Origin: Plantago major
Lineage: Eukaryota > Streptophyta > Magnoliopsida > Lamiales > Plantaginaceae
Length of the DNA: 64,000 nt
Reading direction: 5' to 3'
NCBI GenBank assembly: GCA_026545765.1
Contig: JAIFAC010000149.1
Coordinates: 62,001-126,000, forward strand
Shown: piece by piece, positions 34,871 through 47,566 of the stretch
Position numbering within the stretch: position 1 is the first letter of the stretch
Layout: every line of letters starts with the position of its first letter
Made by a program: the position numbers and the translations under genes
The notes under the pieces: generated by a model
The model's database searches: none
What the model was told of the DNA's origin: nothing
The model's input: only the letters and a program-made list of their open reading frames with translations

Positions 34871-37604
34871 TTGTTATACCAATGACACAAAAGTTATTAT
34901 AATAGGAATGCCACGAGTCAGAAAATTATCGATTGTAAAATTAATTAGACAAGAAAAAGTGATGGCCAGTACAGCTAAGGGAAGAAAAATGGAAAAGCCG
35001 TGAGTTGGAATAAATAGATGCATATGGATTAGTTATGTTCATCACATGGTTCGGGACCCTTTGCAATTTTCGTATATATTAGAGGTCATGATTAATCAAT
35101 ATTGCCTAATTAATTAATAAAATGTATAGTATATTACAGTATTTTTTTTATATATATATAAGTGTACAACTATTGAAGTTGTACGATTGAATACTTAATT
35201 TAAGTTAAATTGGATCGATTTATAATATATATGTAATTTTGACTTTAATTACAAAAAACCAATATGTTTTATTCATTCTAATTCTAAGCACTAACGAAAC
35301 TCAAACAAAATCAATTCATAGTTTAAAAAAACTGAATTTATCTTCTCCAATTAAATTTCAAGTCATAAATCAACCCAACATATAATCAATTCATCATTAA
35401 AAACTCAATCTATTTTTATCCAATTAAATTCAAAGCCCTAATTCAACTCCAACAAAAATCTATTTATCATTAAAAATAAAATAAAACAACAACGATAACC
35501 AATATTTCTTCTCCATCTCCTTTAATTAAATTGAAGCAGATCAATTCGTCCAACCCAAACCCTAATTCAACTCAGAAAAAGATAATTCATTATGAAATAA
35601 CGACAATACTCACCTTCATATATTTTTTCTATTATTTGTAACTAAAAGCCATAATAACACGCATAGGGTGTTCTTACATTCTAAGTAATTATTATGTGTT
35701 GTGTAAAGGGTGTAAGAGAATCAAACATTCACAGCAATTCGTGAGAAATGCTGATCAAGCTTGACTCCGTGCTCGATTAATGCGAGCTCGATCGTGAGCA
35801 AGCTTGATCGAGTTTTACCAAACACTATAGTAAAAAATTTAAATAATCGTGTGTAAATCTCGAGCATATAATTCTATATCTAAACTTATAAGAATAGGAG
35901 TATTATATTTAAAATGATATACAATAAGTTTTCATGTCCGTATATATTTTGTTAAAAAAATAAAGTTGAAAATTAGCGTTTAAATTTTTTACTAATGTAA
36001 CATGTACTTTATTAAGATAAAAGTAATAAATAATAATTAATTTAATTTAGTTGCGTGTGAGCAATTTTGATGCCCCCAAGCTTAGATTTAAGCTCTTAAG
36101 TTGAAAGCTAGGTCGATATATATGAACATGAACTCGATTAGGTCCAATATTAACTAGAATTATAGTTGACACTATAGTTGTGTATGTGAAGAAATTTAAG
36201 CACAGACAAAACCATGTGCAAACCCTCATAACTCCTTTCCATGTGCCTCCACTCTGTACTGCTAGTACCACAAATTTATACGGTTTCGAAGCTTCTCATC
36301 CTTCGGGCTATCATTTTCACTCCCCTTTGGCATGTTATGGCAGAAAAAATAGTACTCATACAAACTCTTATATATTCATAATAATGCGTTTTGAGGCTCA
36401 TTAAGTATCGGTATGTATACAAAGTCGTGTTTAATTGTTAAATACAAAGCACAGTGTATCAGTTCAAGTTTAAGTAACACTTTTACTCTACCTGTGAAAA
36501 AAGCCGCTCTGTCCATATCAATTCATTTTGGTATGTTCAATACGATCCTTTCATGAGCAAATCATCACTTGTTCGATCTAAGCCTGAGCTCAAACTTAAT
36601 AATGGAGTTTCGGATTCGAGCTTAATTTCATCATTGGATCAGCCTATTAACAAATCAAGTCTAATACGAAGTTAATTACAATCCGAATCGAAGTTGAGGT
36701 ATGAAAACTTAGATTCGACTCGATCAGACTAAGACTAAGATCACTAGTGTTTCGCCCCATTTTACGAGTTTGCCAATGGGGCTCTACTACGTGCGTATGT
36801 TTTGGTCCCTCATCAGCCATAGCCGTCAAGTTGAGCAATGGGGATATTGAAACATGCTCACTTTATGGCATGTAGTGCATGACTAGATTGATTTGAAGGC
36901 AATGAACAATAATTTGACAAAAAGGGCATTTTAACAACTTTTCCTATATCGGCTGTTAGACACTTTTTTTGCTAGATTTTGGATTCGAGAAATTTAGGGG
37001 GAACTAAAAGAAATTGAGGGAAACAAAATATACTCCATATACTGTTATTCTTTCATTTCATTGCTTCTATAAGATAGTAAAAACTAGAAATCGTGTTATA
37101 TAAAAGAGGTTCGGAACCAAGAAGCGTGTAGTGGTTTAATTCTATGCAAAGCACATAACTTACTCTGTATTAGCCGAATGATTTAGAGCACTGCATATTA
37201 TCACATGAACGGTGAGTGCGACTATTCGCGACCCTAGTTATGAAGGATTTCGAACCGACATGACATGAGTAGAATACTTATAATTACTGATTACTGGAAG
37301 AGGAACCATAATACTATAAGTCTATAATTGTGTTCAAGTTTAATTCCCAGGAACTAATCAACTAAAACATTCCAATAGACATTTTTGTATCAAGCAAGAC
37401 CTTTTGATGCATGATTTGTGCCTGTATTATACTATTATGTAATCACAAATTCTCTAGATAAATTATCTAAAGACGGACTTATATGTTTTCAACAAAATCA
37501 TCGATGTTATCAATTAAAACGTCTATGTTGCTAACCAAATGTAATTTTTTGTATATATGAAAAAATCCAAATATATTATGTAAAGCACAAGGGTCTAAAC
37601 CTCA
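34871..37604. other. AT-rich intergenic DNA, no gene seen
   Basis: No protein, RNA gene or bounded transposon is recognised in this 2.7-kb stretch. Scattered 'gagctcga / tcgagctt' phrases around 35760-36100 and 36580-36730 look like decayed repeat sequence. Several short open frames exist but show no family wording. Confidence 0.4.
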
Positions 37605-39060
37605 CCAGATTCAATTCATTCAGTCCTACGTGGAATTTTGTGGAATTAATTGTATTTTAGCCAATATATATTTCAATGTTATTTTTAGTATGTTGACTGT
37701 ATATATAGTTTTTATTAAATCTCATATAACTTTATCTACAAAAATCCTAAAAATATTTTTGAACATATATTTGAATTCGCCATGACAAGACGAATCCATA
37801 GACACCAATCTTAAATACTATTACACCAAATTCATTCAGTCCTGCGTGGAATTTTGTAGAATTAGTTGCATTTTAGTCAATATATATTTCATTGTTATTT
37901 TTTGTATGTTGACTGTTAGTTTTTATTAAATCTCATATAACTTTATCTATAAAAATTCAAAAAATATTTTGAACATATATTTGAATTCGCCACGACAAAA
38001 CGAATCCATAGACAGTTAGACACCAATCTTGAATACTAATTAATTAAATAAATCATTTTATTCATTAAAGTAAAATATAAATTTATTAAATAAGAAAAAT
38101 AAAATAATAAAAATTTAAAAATAGAGCATTTATTAAATTAATTCAATCCTACGTAGAATTTTGTTAAATTAGTTGCATTTTCAATCAGTATATCTTTCAC
38201 TGTTTGTTTTTACGTGGAATTTTGTGGAATTAGTTGTATTTTAGCAAGTATATATTCCAATGTTATTTTTTGTATGTTGACTGTATATATAGTTTTTATT
38301 AAATCTCATACAACTTTATCTATAAAAATCCAAAAAATATTTTGAACATATATTTGAATTCGCCATGGCAAGACGAATCCATAGACATCAATCTTAAATA
38401 CTATTACATCATATTCATTCAGTCCTACGTGGAATTTTGTAGAATTAGTTGTATTTTAGCCAGTATATATTTCATTGTTATTTTTTGTATGTTAACTGTA
38501 TATATAGATTTTATTAAATCTCATACTATTACACCAGATTCATTCAGTCCTACGTGTAATTTTGTAGAATTAGTTGTATTTTAGCCAGTATATATTTCAG
38601 TGTTTTTTTTGTGTGTTGACTGTATATATAGTTTTTATTAAATTTCATATAACTTTATCTACAAAAATCCAAAAAATATTTTGAGCATATATTTGAATTC
38701 GCCACAACAAGACGAATCCATAGACACCAATCTTTAATACTAATTAATTAAATAAATCATTTTATTCATTAAAGTAAAATATAAATTTATTAAATAAGAA
38801 AAAATGAAATAATAAAATTTTAAAAATAGAGCATTTATTAAATTAATTCAATCCTATGTAGAATTTTGTGAAATTAGTTGCATTTTCAACCAGTTTTTTC
38901 AACTGGGCTAGACTTATCAAACATTTAAATTCGTCATGACAGGACGAATCTATAGATACCAATCTTGAATACTATTATTAATTAAATAAATTGTTTTATT
39001 CATTAAAATAAAATATAAATTTATTGAATAAGATAAAATGAAATAATGGAATTTTAAAAA
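37605..39060 (+). repeat. Satellite-like tandem repeat cluster, forward
   Basis: About seven full or partial copies of an AT-rich unit of roughly 200-300 bp. Starts of the phrase TTCATTCAGTCCTACGTGG or its variants fall near 37616, 37831, 38140, 38208, 38415, 38540 and 38850. Units share the segments gaattcgcc.tgacaagacgaatccatagacacc and attttatctataaaaat. Some units carry an extra ATTAATTAAATAAAT-rich tail. Related sequence in the opposite orientation is at 44890-45700. Confidence 0.8.
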
Positions 39061-39532
39061 TTAAAAACGACTCATTAAAACACATTATAAATAATTAACG
39101 TAGCATCAAGTGTTCAAAAAGATACTCATTTTAAATAGTTTAGCATCATGGACAAACTAAAATATACGACCATACCATTTGTGCACTTTCGGTTATTCCG
39201 GGCACCTTCGTATATTTTTCTACTATATTCTAAAGTTGATGGTTTACTTTAAAACACACATGATCCGCATATGCATAAATGATACTTGGGGCGCTTTCTA
39301 ATTACTTGGACATTTTCTAATACATATGTAAAAAGAAATTCAGTTTAAGTTGTATTAACTCTCTACGTTTCCTTTTATTTTTTAATTTAGGTTTCGACTT
39401 TTCTCTAAATACTTATCTATGAAAGATAATGAATAGTCCTAGGAGATAGTGAATAAAGTAGAAGAGGTGAGAAGGTAAAGAATAAAGTAATAAATTAATT
39501 TTCAATTTTTAGGCATGAGAAGATGAGATCTA
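39061..39532. other. Short AT-rich spacer, no gene seen
   Basis: This lies between the forward satellite cluster and the Helitron. I see no open frame with family wording and no repeat structure. Confidence 0.4.
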
Positions 39533-40253
39533 TCTATATATTATACAGACCAGTTTTTATTATCAATTCTAGCTATAGTACTTTAGCCTCAAATCAATGT
39601 GAGAAATACTTCGTTAATGTGTATTTGGTTTTGTTACATTTACAATTTTAATCAATTTTGGTTACATAATTCTGCCAATGATATTCAACCTTTGTAACTA
39701 TTTATAAATGTGATCAATCAAATCTTCTATTCAACCGTACCATGTAAAATTATGTTCGTAGAATAATAATTTTTGTATCTTTGGTGGGGGCAACGCATTC
39801 CACCGCGGGGTTTCTGGGAACCGGTGGGTTGGAAAAAACAACCGTAACATGTGAAATTACGTTTGTATAATATTTTTGTGTGAGTGTGTGGTGGGGTGAC
39901 CACATATCACCGCGAGATTGTTGGGAGCAACCCTATTGATTGTGTTGTATACTTTTGTATTTTATTTTGGTTCCATTTGAGGGATAATTTTTTTTTGTAA
40001 AAAAATATGTACATGTTTCTAATTAACAAGTCAGGTACTGTAGGACCTATTATTACATTTTCTATAGTTAACATAAATAAACACTCAATGATATAATATT
40101 GCATGAAGAATGACTACCGACCGACACCACGACCAACGTTGTCTACAAGGAATTTTGACTATCTTATTTTATCGATTAATTTATTTAATCCTCACATTTC
40201 TATTTATTATTAAAAGTAAACTATACTGTGGCATCGCCACGGGTTAGTACTAG
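39533..40253 (+). mobile_element. Non-autonomous Helitron, complete ends
   Basis: It begins TCTATATATTATACAG preceded by A, and ends with the hairpin CTGTGGCATCGCCACGGG followed by TTAGTACTAG and then T. This fits Helitrons: 5' TC, 3' hairpin plus CTAG, insertion between A and T without a duplication. The 721-bp body has no coding capacity. Its internal sequence is shared, inverted, with 34375-34870 and 41976-42550. Confidence 0.8.
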
Positions 40254-40414
40254 TACCAATGTTGAAAATATATACGTTTGGATTGATAACATCGATAACT
40301 TTCTTTAAAACATAGTCAGTCTGTAAATAAGTTATCTAGATACCTTCTCTGAGGAGACTTACATATGTAATATGGATTTCAAAGAAAATAAAATCAACCG
40401 CCATTAATTAGTAA

Positions 40415-41975
40415 CTAGTACTAACCCGTGGCGATGCCACGGTGTTGGGTTTCTTTAATAAACAATTGAAGAATGACAGTTTAAATAAATTAAGAAATCC
40501 AATTAGTTATCTTAATAGTCAAGCATGTATTTTTAAATTAAAGTACAAAAGATTATACCTTCAACCTCTTAGTATATCTTAGTATATCCATGAAGAAAAT
40601 GAAAGGGTAAGGATAATTAATTGACAATTGTCAAACCGTGCAATGTAGTTAAAGTAATAGTTAAATACATATTAAAAAATGAAAGTACTAAAAGATTTAA
40701 TTTTCAACCTCTAAATGCATCTTCTTCACAGGCAAAGTAAAGCACAATACACACGTAAGTTGTCATTAGAAAATAATTGAGGAAATTTATATTGAATGCA
40801 TTATAATGATATGCACATACCTTAAAGATTACTAAAAACTTCTTTGTAAACAACATTGATCGTTGTGTCTGTGGGGTGTCCTTCTTCATCCAGGATTAAA
40901 ACTTTGAGTCATTTTCTGCTAGTTACTCTTGAGAATGCAACATACAACTGACCATGACTAAATACGGGTGTTGGAAGATACAAACCAACATGTGCTAAGG
41001 ACTGGCACTGACTCTTGTTGATTGTCATGGCATAGCAAACTGATATAGGGAACTGCCTACGCTGGAATCTAATTAGAAATTTCGTAACATCTGAAGGTGT
41101 CAACACCATTTGAGGTATAAGTACCTTCTGTCCCACATTCTTTCCAGCTATCATCTTCGCCTCTATGACATGCTTCTCGCGATTGCAGTCACAATCAATC
41201 TTGTGCCATTACAGAGTTCGGCAGACTGGTCGATGTTCCTCAAAAGCATTATTGGACAACCAAACTTTGAGTCGAATGAGATGGTTTGGTATACCTGATG
41301 CCTTAATAGTATTAAGGTATTCGACTGAATATACATCTTCTCTATTGATGATGTCATCCTCATCAAGACATATGTTGTCACTAATATCATGAACTCGACC
41401 GAATCTCCAGGTAATAATGACATGATGTAGTCATTAATCTCATGGACTATCTCATTAGTCGGTGCAAGATTCGCCCTGTCCTGGAAATAAACCATCACTA
41501 ACATGGTCCATGAGTGAATGATATGTGCTACTGACCATGGCAGCAATCGGATCTGGTGCATCACGAACAAGGATATCTTCAGGCAACTTGAAACTGACCT
41601 CGCCATCATTTGTCGCGCCTACTTGCCCATCTCCAATGCGTAGCAACCATTCGGCAAATTCCCTTATACTGTCAACCTCGGTAGGTGAGCTGCCAGCCTT
41701 GTCAAAATATAAAATTATTAAATAATGTGTTTGGTCAATATAATTTTTTATCTTTTTAGAAATTGAGCAAACATGCGTAATAATTACATAAGTGCTCATA
41801 CCTGAAGGCACATGTTCTTGGTTAACTTCAAAACACGACATTAACTCCACAGTTTTTTCGATGGGCATAGGGTTGCGTGAACTATATCCTGCCTACTGCC
41901 CTTGGGTACAACTGATAAAATTTGTCTAAAGCTCCCCCCCCCCCCCCCCAAGAGAACAACTAATCCACCAAAAAG
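40415..41975 (-). mobile_element. Helitron remnant with helicase, minus strand
   Basis: On the minus strand the 3' end reads ACCGTGGCATCGCCACGGGT, then TAGTACTAG followed by T, at 40415. This is the same terminal hairpin as the element to its left, here perfect. The body extends rightward and contains the helicase remains at 40909-41868. The 5' end is not identifiable because another Helitron copy and a poly-C run (about 41934-41949) adjoin it. The two facing 3' ends lie only 162 bp apart. Confidence 0.75.
40909..41868 (-). pseudogene. Helitron Pif1-like helicase, C-terminal remnant
   Basis: Three overlapping frames together read as the end of a RepHel helicase. The first (41868-41455) has RIGDGQVG, FKLPEDILV and STYHSLMDHVSDG. 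The second (41609-41163) has NDYIMSLLPGDSVEF and [22 protein letters not shown]. The third (41154-40909) has [40 protein letters not shown] and FSRVTSRK. These correspond to helicase motifs V and VI (a Gln-to-Cys change sits in NKSQCQ). The Rep domain and most of the helicase are missing, and frameshifts separate the pieces. The enzyme would have mobilised this Helitron family by rolling-circle replication. Confidence 0.9.
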
Positions 41976-42550
41976 GTACTAACCCGTGGCGATGCCACTG
42001 TATAGTTTACTTTTAATAATAAATAAAAAGGGATGACAACATAAATTAGTCGAGAAAATAAAATAGTCAAACTTATGTAAACAATGTTGGTCTTTGTGTC
42101 GGTGGTAGTCCTTCTTCATCTAATACTATATCATTGAATCTATTTTTATACTAACTATAAAAAATTTAAAAGTACGACTCATCATGATGGATATGCTTTA
42201 AAGGGGGTAGAATTCAACCTTAAACCCGTTCACGACCCGACGGGTTGATAACATATATTTTATACGGGGTCCTACCGTATTTGACCTGTTAATTAATTGG
42301 TAACAGATACATGTTTTTTTTAAAATTTGTATACCTCGAAACGAACCAAAATAAAATACAAAAGTATACAACACGGTCAATAGGGTTTTTTTCCAACAAC
42401 CCGTGGTGGTATATGGTCACCCCACCACACACACAAAAATTATTATTGTACAAACCCTGCTTCCAACAACCCCGCAGTCTTATCTGGTAAACCTACCAAT
42501 GACACAAAAGTTATTATTCAACAAACATATTTTCACATGCTATAATTGTT
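41976..42550 (-). mobile_element. Helitron copy, minus strand, damaged 3' end
   Basis: The minus-strand 3' end has the hairpin CAGTGGCATCGCCACGGG and TTAGTACC, but lacks the final CTAG. The body matches 34375-34870 through both the acgggttgataacat and the accaatgacacaaaagttatt segments. No coding sequence. It adjoins the helicase-bearing remnant. Confidence 0.65.
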
Positions 42551-42560
42551 TTTCCACACC

Positions 42561-42795
42561 CCCGAGGTCCGTTATGGATGAAGAAAGTAGAGAGAAGATC
42601 GAAGAGAGTTCCCCGCCTAGAGAGTATATGCTCCCGACCCGTTATGGAGATAAAAAAAAGTAGAGAGAAAATCGAAGAGAGTTTCCCCACCTAGAGAGTA
42701 TTAGATACCCCCCCCCCCCTTTCCAGGGTCCGTTATGGATCAAAAAAGTAGAGAGGAGATCGAATAGAGTTTTCCCGCCTAGAGAGTATCTGCCC
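42561..42795. repeat. Tandem repeat, three units of 70-90 bp
   Basis: Units share GTTATGGA (42571, 42641, 42731), AGTAGAGAG.AGATCGAA.AGAGT and CCGCCTAGAGAGTAT. A poly-C run near 42708-42719 separates units two and three. Function unknown. Confidence 0.85.
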
Positions 42796-42818
42796 GCCCC
42801 ACCCGCGGAAAAAATGTA

Positions 42819-43064
42819 CTCCCTCCGTCCCGGAGAACTTCATACATTAGGGCTAGCGCGCAGTTTTATGTGAAAAACTAAAGTATTGATAGAATATAAT
42901 AAAGATGGGATAATGTGTACTTTTAGTGGCAAAGTGTGTAATTTGAGTGAAAAATTGAGATTGTTTATTATTTGTTGGGTGTGGGTAGCTTCCTTTTTTG
43001 GTAATGTATGAAGTTCTATGGGACGGCTAAAAATGACAAATGTATGGAGTTCTGTGGGACGGAG
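42819..43064. mobile_element. Stowaway-type MITE
   Basis: Termini are CTCCCTCCGTCCC and GGGACGGAG, preceded by TA (42817-42818). The right-hand TA has become TG. The 246-bp body has subterminal inverted GAACTTCATACATT / AATGTATGAAGTTC sequence. Confidence 0.85.
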
Positions 43065-43322
43065 TGAATAGTTTTTACTAAATTAATCATAAAATGTTGC
43101 AGTCAGGTCTTGTTACAAATATATGGAACGGGTTCGAGTATATGCCATATCAGACCTAAACATCATTATTTCGACCAGGGTTGAATTCGGGTTAGATAGA
43201 ACTCGATCCGTTTAAAAGTAAAATAACGAAATACCACTGTAGTAAGATATAGGCCGAGATGAAAACATGCAAATCTTGTCAAGAGACCGTCTCTAGGCCT
43301 AACTCACCACTTTTGTTATATA

Positions 43323-43589
43323 CTCCCTCTGCCCCAAACTCAAAACTTTCCATTTTCCGTTTTGGTCCGTTCCAAACTAAACTTCTCCCTCTTTAAATAG
43401 AAAATCACTTTCCTACTTTATTGACACATCTCATATTTTATTTACTATCTCTCATATTTTAATCACACTCTTTGAGTGCTTTATTTACTCTTTTTGCTAC
43501 TTTATTCATTATCTCTCCTACTTTACTCACTTTATCTTAAAACTTGTGCCCGGACCAACATGAAGTTGTGTCCGGGACGACAGAGGGAG
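43323..43589. mobile_element. Stowaway-type MITE with TA duplication
   Basis: Termini are CTCCCTCTGCCCC and GACAGAGGGAG, with TA on both sides (43321-43322 and 43590-43591). The 267-bp AT-rich body has no coding sequence. It is a non-autonomous Tc1/mariner-type element. Confidence 0.88.
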
Positions 43590-43679
43590 TATATGGGTTG
43601 GAGTAAGTCTTCTGAGAGACCATCTCTATATAAATTATCAAGAGACTAACATATATTGTCAAGAAAATCATTGATGTTA

Positions 43680-43925
43680 TTTGACCTCAGTCCTTCTTCA
43701 TTCAATAATATATCACTGTGTCTTTTTTATGGTACGACTAATGATGACAGATATGCTTTTCAAGGTTATGATCCAACCCGAACCCGTTCAGGTGCTGACG
43801 GGTTGATAACATGTACTTTTATATCGGGTCATGTACCAGTACCAGACCTGTTAAGTAGTAACTGATACACGTTCTTAACAAACTGTACCCCTCTACCCCG
43901 ACCCATTTAAAGGTAAAATGACGTA
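43680..43925 (-). mobile_element. Degenerate Helitron-derived fragment
   Basis: This is a more diverged copy of the internal sequence found at 34375-34620 and 42090-42330, recognisable from the cccgttcagg..ctgacgggttgataac and ggtccttcttcat segments. No ends are visible. Confidence 0.55.
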
Positions 43926-44119
43926 ATTCCAATGCAGTAAGATATAGTCCGACATGTGCTCAATAGTGTCACTGACTCTTGTAAGATTCGTTTCTCATAT
44001 GCTCTTTTTATTTTTTTGAGTAGTTATTGATTAAAAAAATTGATGTTTCAAACAAAACAATCTTGTTTTGTGATATCTTATTATACTTTCTGTATGCAGT
44101 TAACAAAAACTGTTGAGAC

Positions 44120-44290
44120 CAACAGCTGTTGGCTCAAGTGGTAAGGGACTTGAGTTTACTTAAGCAAGGTCTCGGATTCGAGCCTTGTGGATGTAAAAAA
44201 ACACCGCTGGGAAAGCCACCACCTAAAAAAGGATCCGACAATGCTCGGCTGGATTAGTCGCATGTAGCGGATACCGGTGAGAAAGTCAAA
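44120..44290 (+). mobile_element. tRNA-derived SINE
   Basis: A pol III A box TGGCTCAAGTGG (44130-44141) and B box GGATTCGAGCC (44174-44184) stand 33 bases apart, followed by a tRNA-unrelated body with ATGCTCGGCTGGATTAGTCG. This arrangement is typical of plant SINEs. The 3' end and any target duplication are not clear. Confidence 0.75.
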
Positions 44291-44696
44291 TCTAAAATTT
44301 GAAGATTTAAGATATTTAATTACGAAAGAACAATCAATTTCAATTATACAACATGTTGGGATTCAAAACCTTGAACAAATTCAAATGTTAATTTTGTTGT
44401 CAAGCCTTCCGCAGTTTCAACAACCATAAAACATAAAATTTTGACGCTAAACAATAACATTTCCCTCATGATCCCTAACAACAACACTAATAACGCCCAG
44501 ATTCGGGCTCTGCTCAACCGTAAAGTTAAAATTATAATTGAACATATGAATAACTACTAATTTCATTTTAAATGAATGGAGCAGTATTAAAGATTTATTA
44601 TATATTTTTTTAGATACAATATTACAATTACAATATTTAGTATTGGACAACTTTACCATCAATAAATTCTCTAATAACATTTCAATCATTCTCTAT

Positions 44697-44785
44697 ATGG
44701 AGAAAATAATCACCCATTTCGGGGATCGAACCCGCGACCTCTTGTGTACGGGGTGTCTCAGCTTACTACTTGGCTACAAACGCTT
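44697..44785 (-). mobile_element. SINE-like tRNA-derived head
   Basis: On the minus strand TAGCCAAGTAGT and GGGTTCGATCCCC resemble pol III A and B boxes with tRNA-like spacing. A full cloverleaf cannot be drawn, so it is a SINE head or a decayed tRNA rather than a tRNA gene. Confidence 0.4.
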
Positions 44786-44889
44786 TGACAATATTAAATA
44801 TTTAATAAATACTCTATTTTTAAAACTCCAATATTTTATTTTATATTATTTAATAATTTATTTAATTAATAATAATATTCAAATTGTTG

Positions 44890-45700
44890 TATATGGATTT
44901 TTCTTGTCACGATGAATCTAATATATGCTTAAATATATTGAAGAGTTTTGTAGATAAGTTCATATAAATGTCTACAACTATAAATTTCATTAATAAATTT
45001 ATATTTATTTTAATAAATAAATGATTTATTTAATTAATTAAAATATTTTTCGGAGTTTTGTAGATAAATTCATATGGGACTTAATAAAAACTATATACTA
45101 TGCGGTCAAAATACTAAAAATAATCAGTGAAAGTTATAAGGTGCATTGCATTTTGAATATTAAAATGTTCCATAGTTTATTTTCAAATTTTAAATTTACA
45201 CAACCGATATATATCATTTAATAAATTTATATCTTATTTTAATGAAAAAAATATTTATTAATAATTATATTTATAATTGGTGTCTATGGATTCGTTTCGT
45301 CGTGATGAATCCAAATATATGTTCAAAATATTTTTCAGAGTTTTGCAGATAAAGTTATATGGGATTTAATAAAAACTATATATGTCGTGAACATACTAAA
45401 AATATAAATAGTGGAAGTTATAAGGTGCATTGCATTGTCAAGAATAAAATGTTCCAGGACTTATTTTCCAAATTTAGAATTTACACAACCAATAGTTATC
45501 ATTTAACAAATTGATTTTTTATTTTAATATATAAATAATTTATTTATATAATAATAATATATAAGATTGGTGTCTATGGATTCGTCTTGTCGCGATGAAT
45601 CCAAATATATGTTCAAAATATTTTTCGGGGCTTTACAGATAAAGTTATATGTGATTTAATAAAAACTATGTATACAGTTAACATACCAAAAATAAATTGT
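44890..45700 (-). repeat. Satellite-like tandem repeat cluster, reverse
   Basis: About three to four copies of a unit of roughly 290 bp. Starts of ggtgtctatggattcgt.tcgtcg.gatgaatcc fall near 45280 and 45570, with a partial at about 44895. It is the inverted counterpart of 37605-39060, as shown by the shared gaatccatagacacc and tcaaaatatttt segments. Confidence 0.75.
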
Positions 45701-45832
45701 ACAATTGTAATTATTATTTTCTTTTTTGCATTATTTTTGTGAATAAAACTCCATGAAATTTAAAGAGACATGCAACATCATATTTTGCCTATGTGGCATG
45801 TCTCTTTGATCACATAGGTCACCACTTTTATT

Positions 45833-45934
<102 letters not shown>

Positions 45935-46170
45935 TTCTCACAAAGTCTTTGGGAGACCGAATACACTTAATTCAAAGAATAGATCGGTCTATATTTTCAG
46001 AAAAATCTTAATATTTTTATTCAAAATGCATATTTGTTGGTTTTTTTTTTAATTACTATGTAGACAGTCTTTGTGCAAAATTACTTTCTATTTTTCTCCT
46101 TTGAAATTAAACACACATAATTCCTTTTCCTTTGGTCTTTTCCACAGTAGCCCATTTAAGCATTTTCAAA

Positions 46171-46335
46171 TGGGCTTTGATGGCCCATTATTGCTCTCCC
46201 TTGGCAGATTCACAAATTCAAAATTTAAAGAAGTCTATCATTTATGGGCTTTGATGGCCCATTATTGCTTTCCCTTGCAGATTCACAAACTCAAAATTTA
46301 AAGAAGTCTATCATTTATGGGCTTTGATGGTACAT
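46171..46335. repeat. 74-bp tandem repeat (2.2 copies)
   Basis: The phrase TGGGCTTTGATGGCCCATTA starts at 46171 and 46245, with a third partial start at 46318. The spacing is 74 and 73 bp. Nothing indicates a coding role. Confidence 0.88.
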
Positions 46336-47503
46336 AGCCCAATAGTTGAACCACAGTATTTGGTAAAGTCCAATGTGAAATTGAAATGTAATGGATTTTG
46401 GAGGTCGATTTTGGTAAAGCCCAAGAGCACTACTCCAACAGTCCTGCTATTAAAGACCAGTATGGATTTTGGAGGTCGATTTTAAAACACAAAACACTCA
46501 TAAATTTTACTACTTTATTTTGAGAATCAACTAGATATGGGATTATTATCATATCAAAGCCCATCACGGCCACTCAATCTTCTTGTAAGTTTATGGACAA
46601 ATTCGTTACGATAGCGGAAAGCAATAGTACCAAGTGGACAGAATCAAAACAACTACGTAGTACCAAAACTTGGACCTAATGAAGAGAATTAAATGGAGAT
46701 AAATTTCATTATAGCTAAAGCGGGTGTTTAATTTTAATATCAGGTTGAAGATGGAATTATATATACTACATGCTATACCAAAACATCCTATCAGGAATAC
46801 CCCTATCTAGAACCTTATAATTCAAACAATTAGAAATTACTAATAATTTATTTATGTTAATTGTGTTGTTACATCTATCAACACCATTTTCCCAAATAGC
46901 CTAAACAAGATTATTTCCCATTCATTGACAAAAAACAATCAACATTAATGTCCTGTTTTATGTACACGGCACTAGTCATTCTCAAATTATTTGTTTAATA
47001 CATGAAATTACATAAATTCATTGTTAGTGTCATTTTCAGTATCGTTAGTGTTAATTTAACAGTATTATAGGCTAATGGTCCCAGAAACTTAGTAGTAATA
47101 ATCTTGCAAAGGACAAGGTTGGGTTGTTGAGAAGCAAATTAAACCACTTGTCATGATCTTTCATTAATTATCTTACCACTACTTAAAATCACGGTCAGTA
47201 TTACTTCAAGTCCACATCAATTATCTGCATTAACCTAAACAACCTTCTGATGGACGTTAATCATCACATTAACAAAAGGGAAACTGCATTAATTCTTAGT
47301 CTCTGCCCTTTGACTTATCGACCTCATAATGTAAATTGTTAGACAGTCATTTCCAGATTCATTGGATTGGATCTCATACATGGAATTTTGCTCCTGACTC
47401 AGTCGAGATTTTACTATGTTTGACCGAAATAAAGTAGTCTAATTACAATAAGTCCGCTGAATGAAAGTGATACGTGTCACTATATGTGTATATCTGTGTA
47501 TTA
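46336..47503. other. Intergenic DNA, no gene seen
   Basis: A 20-odd base phrase (tatggattttggaggtcgattt) occurs twice, near 46390 and 46465. Otherwise I recognise no gene, RNA or bounded element here. Confidence 0.4.
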
Positions 47504-47566
47504 TGTGGGTGGGTAGCGTATGACTCATTCTCGTAATCATTGTGTATATATGTGGGTGGGTAGCGT

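Noticed and set aside
37605-39060. CRISPR-like array
   Set aside because: Repeats are long, variable and contiguous, without unique spacers, and the DNA is clearly plant nuclear.
44697-44785. Second tRNA gene
   Set aside because: Box-like sequences without a full cloverleaf; better explained as a SINE head.
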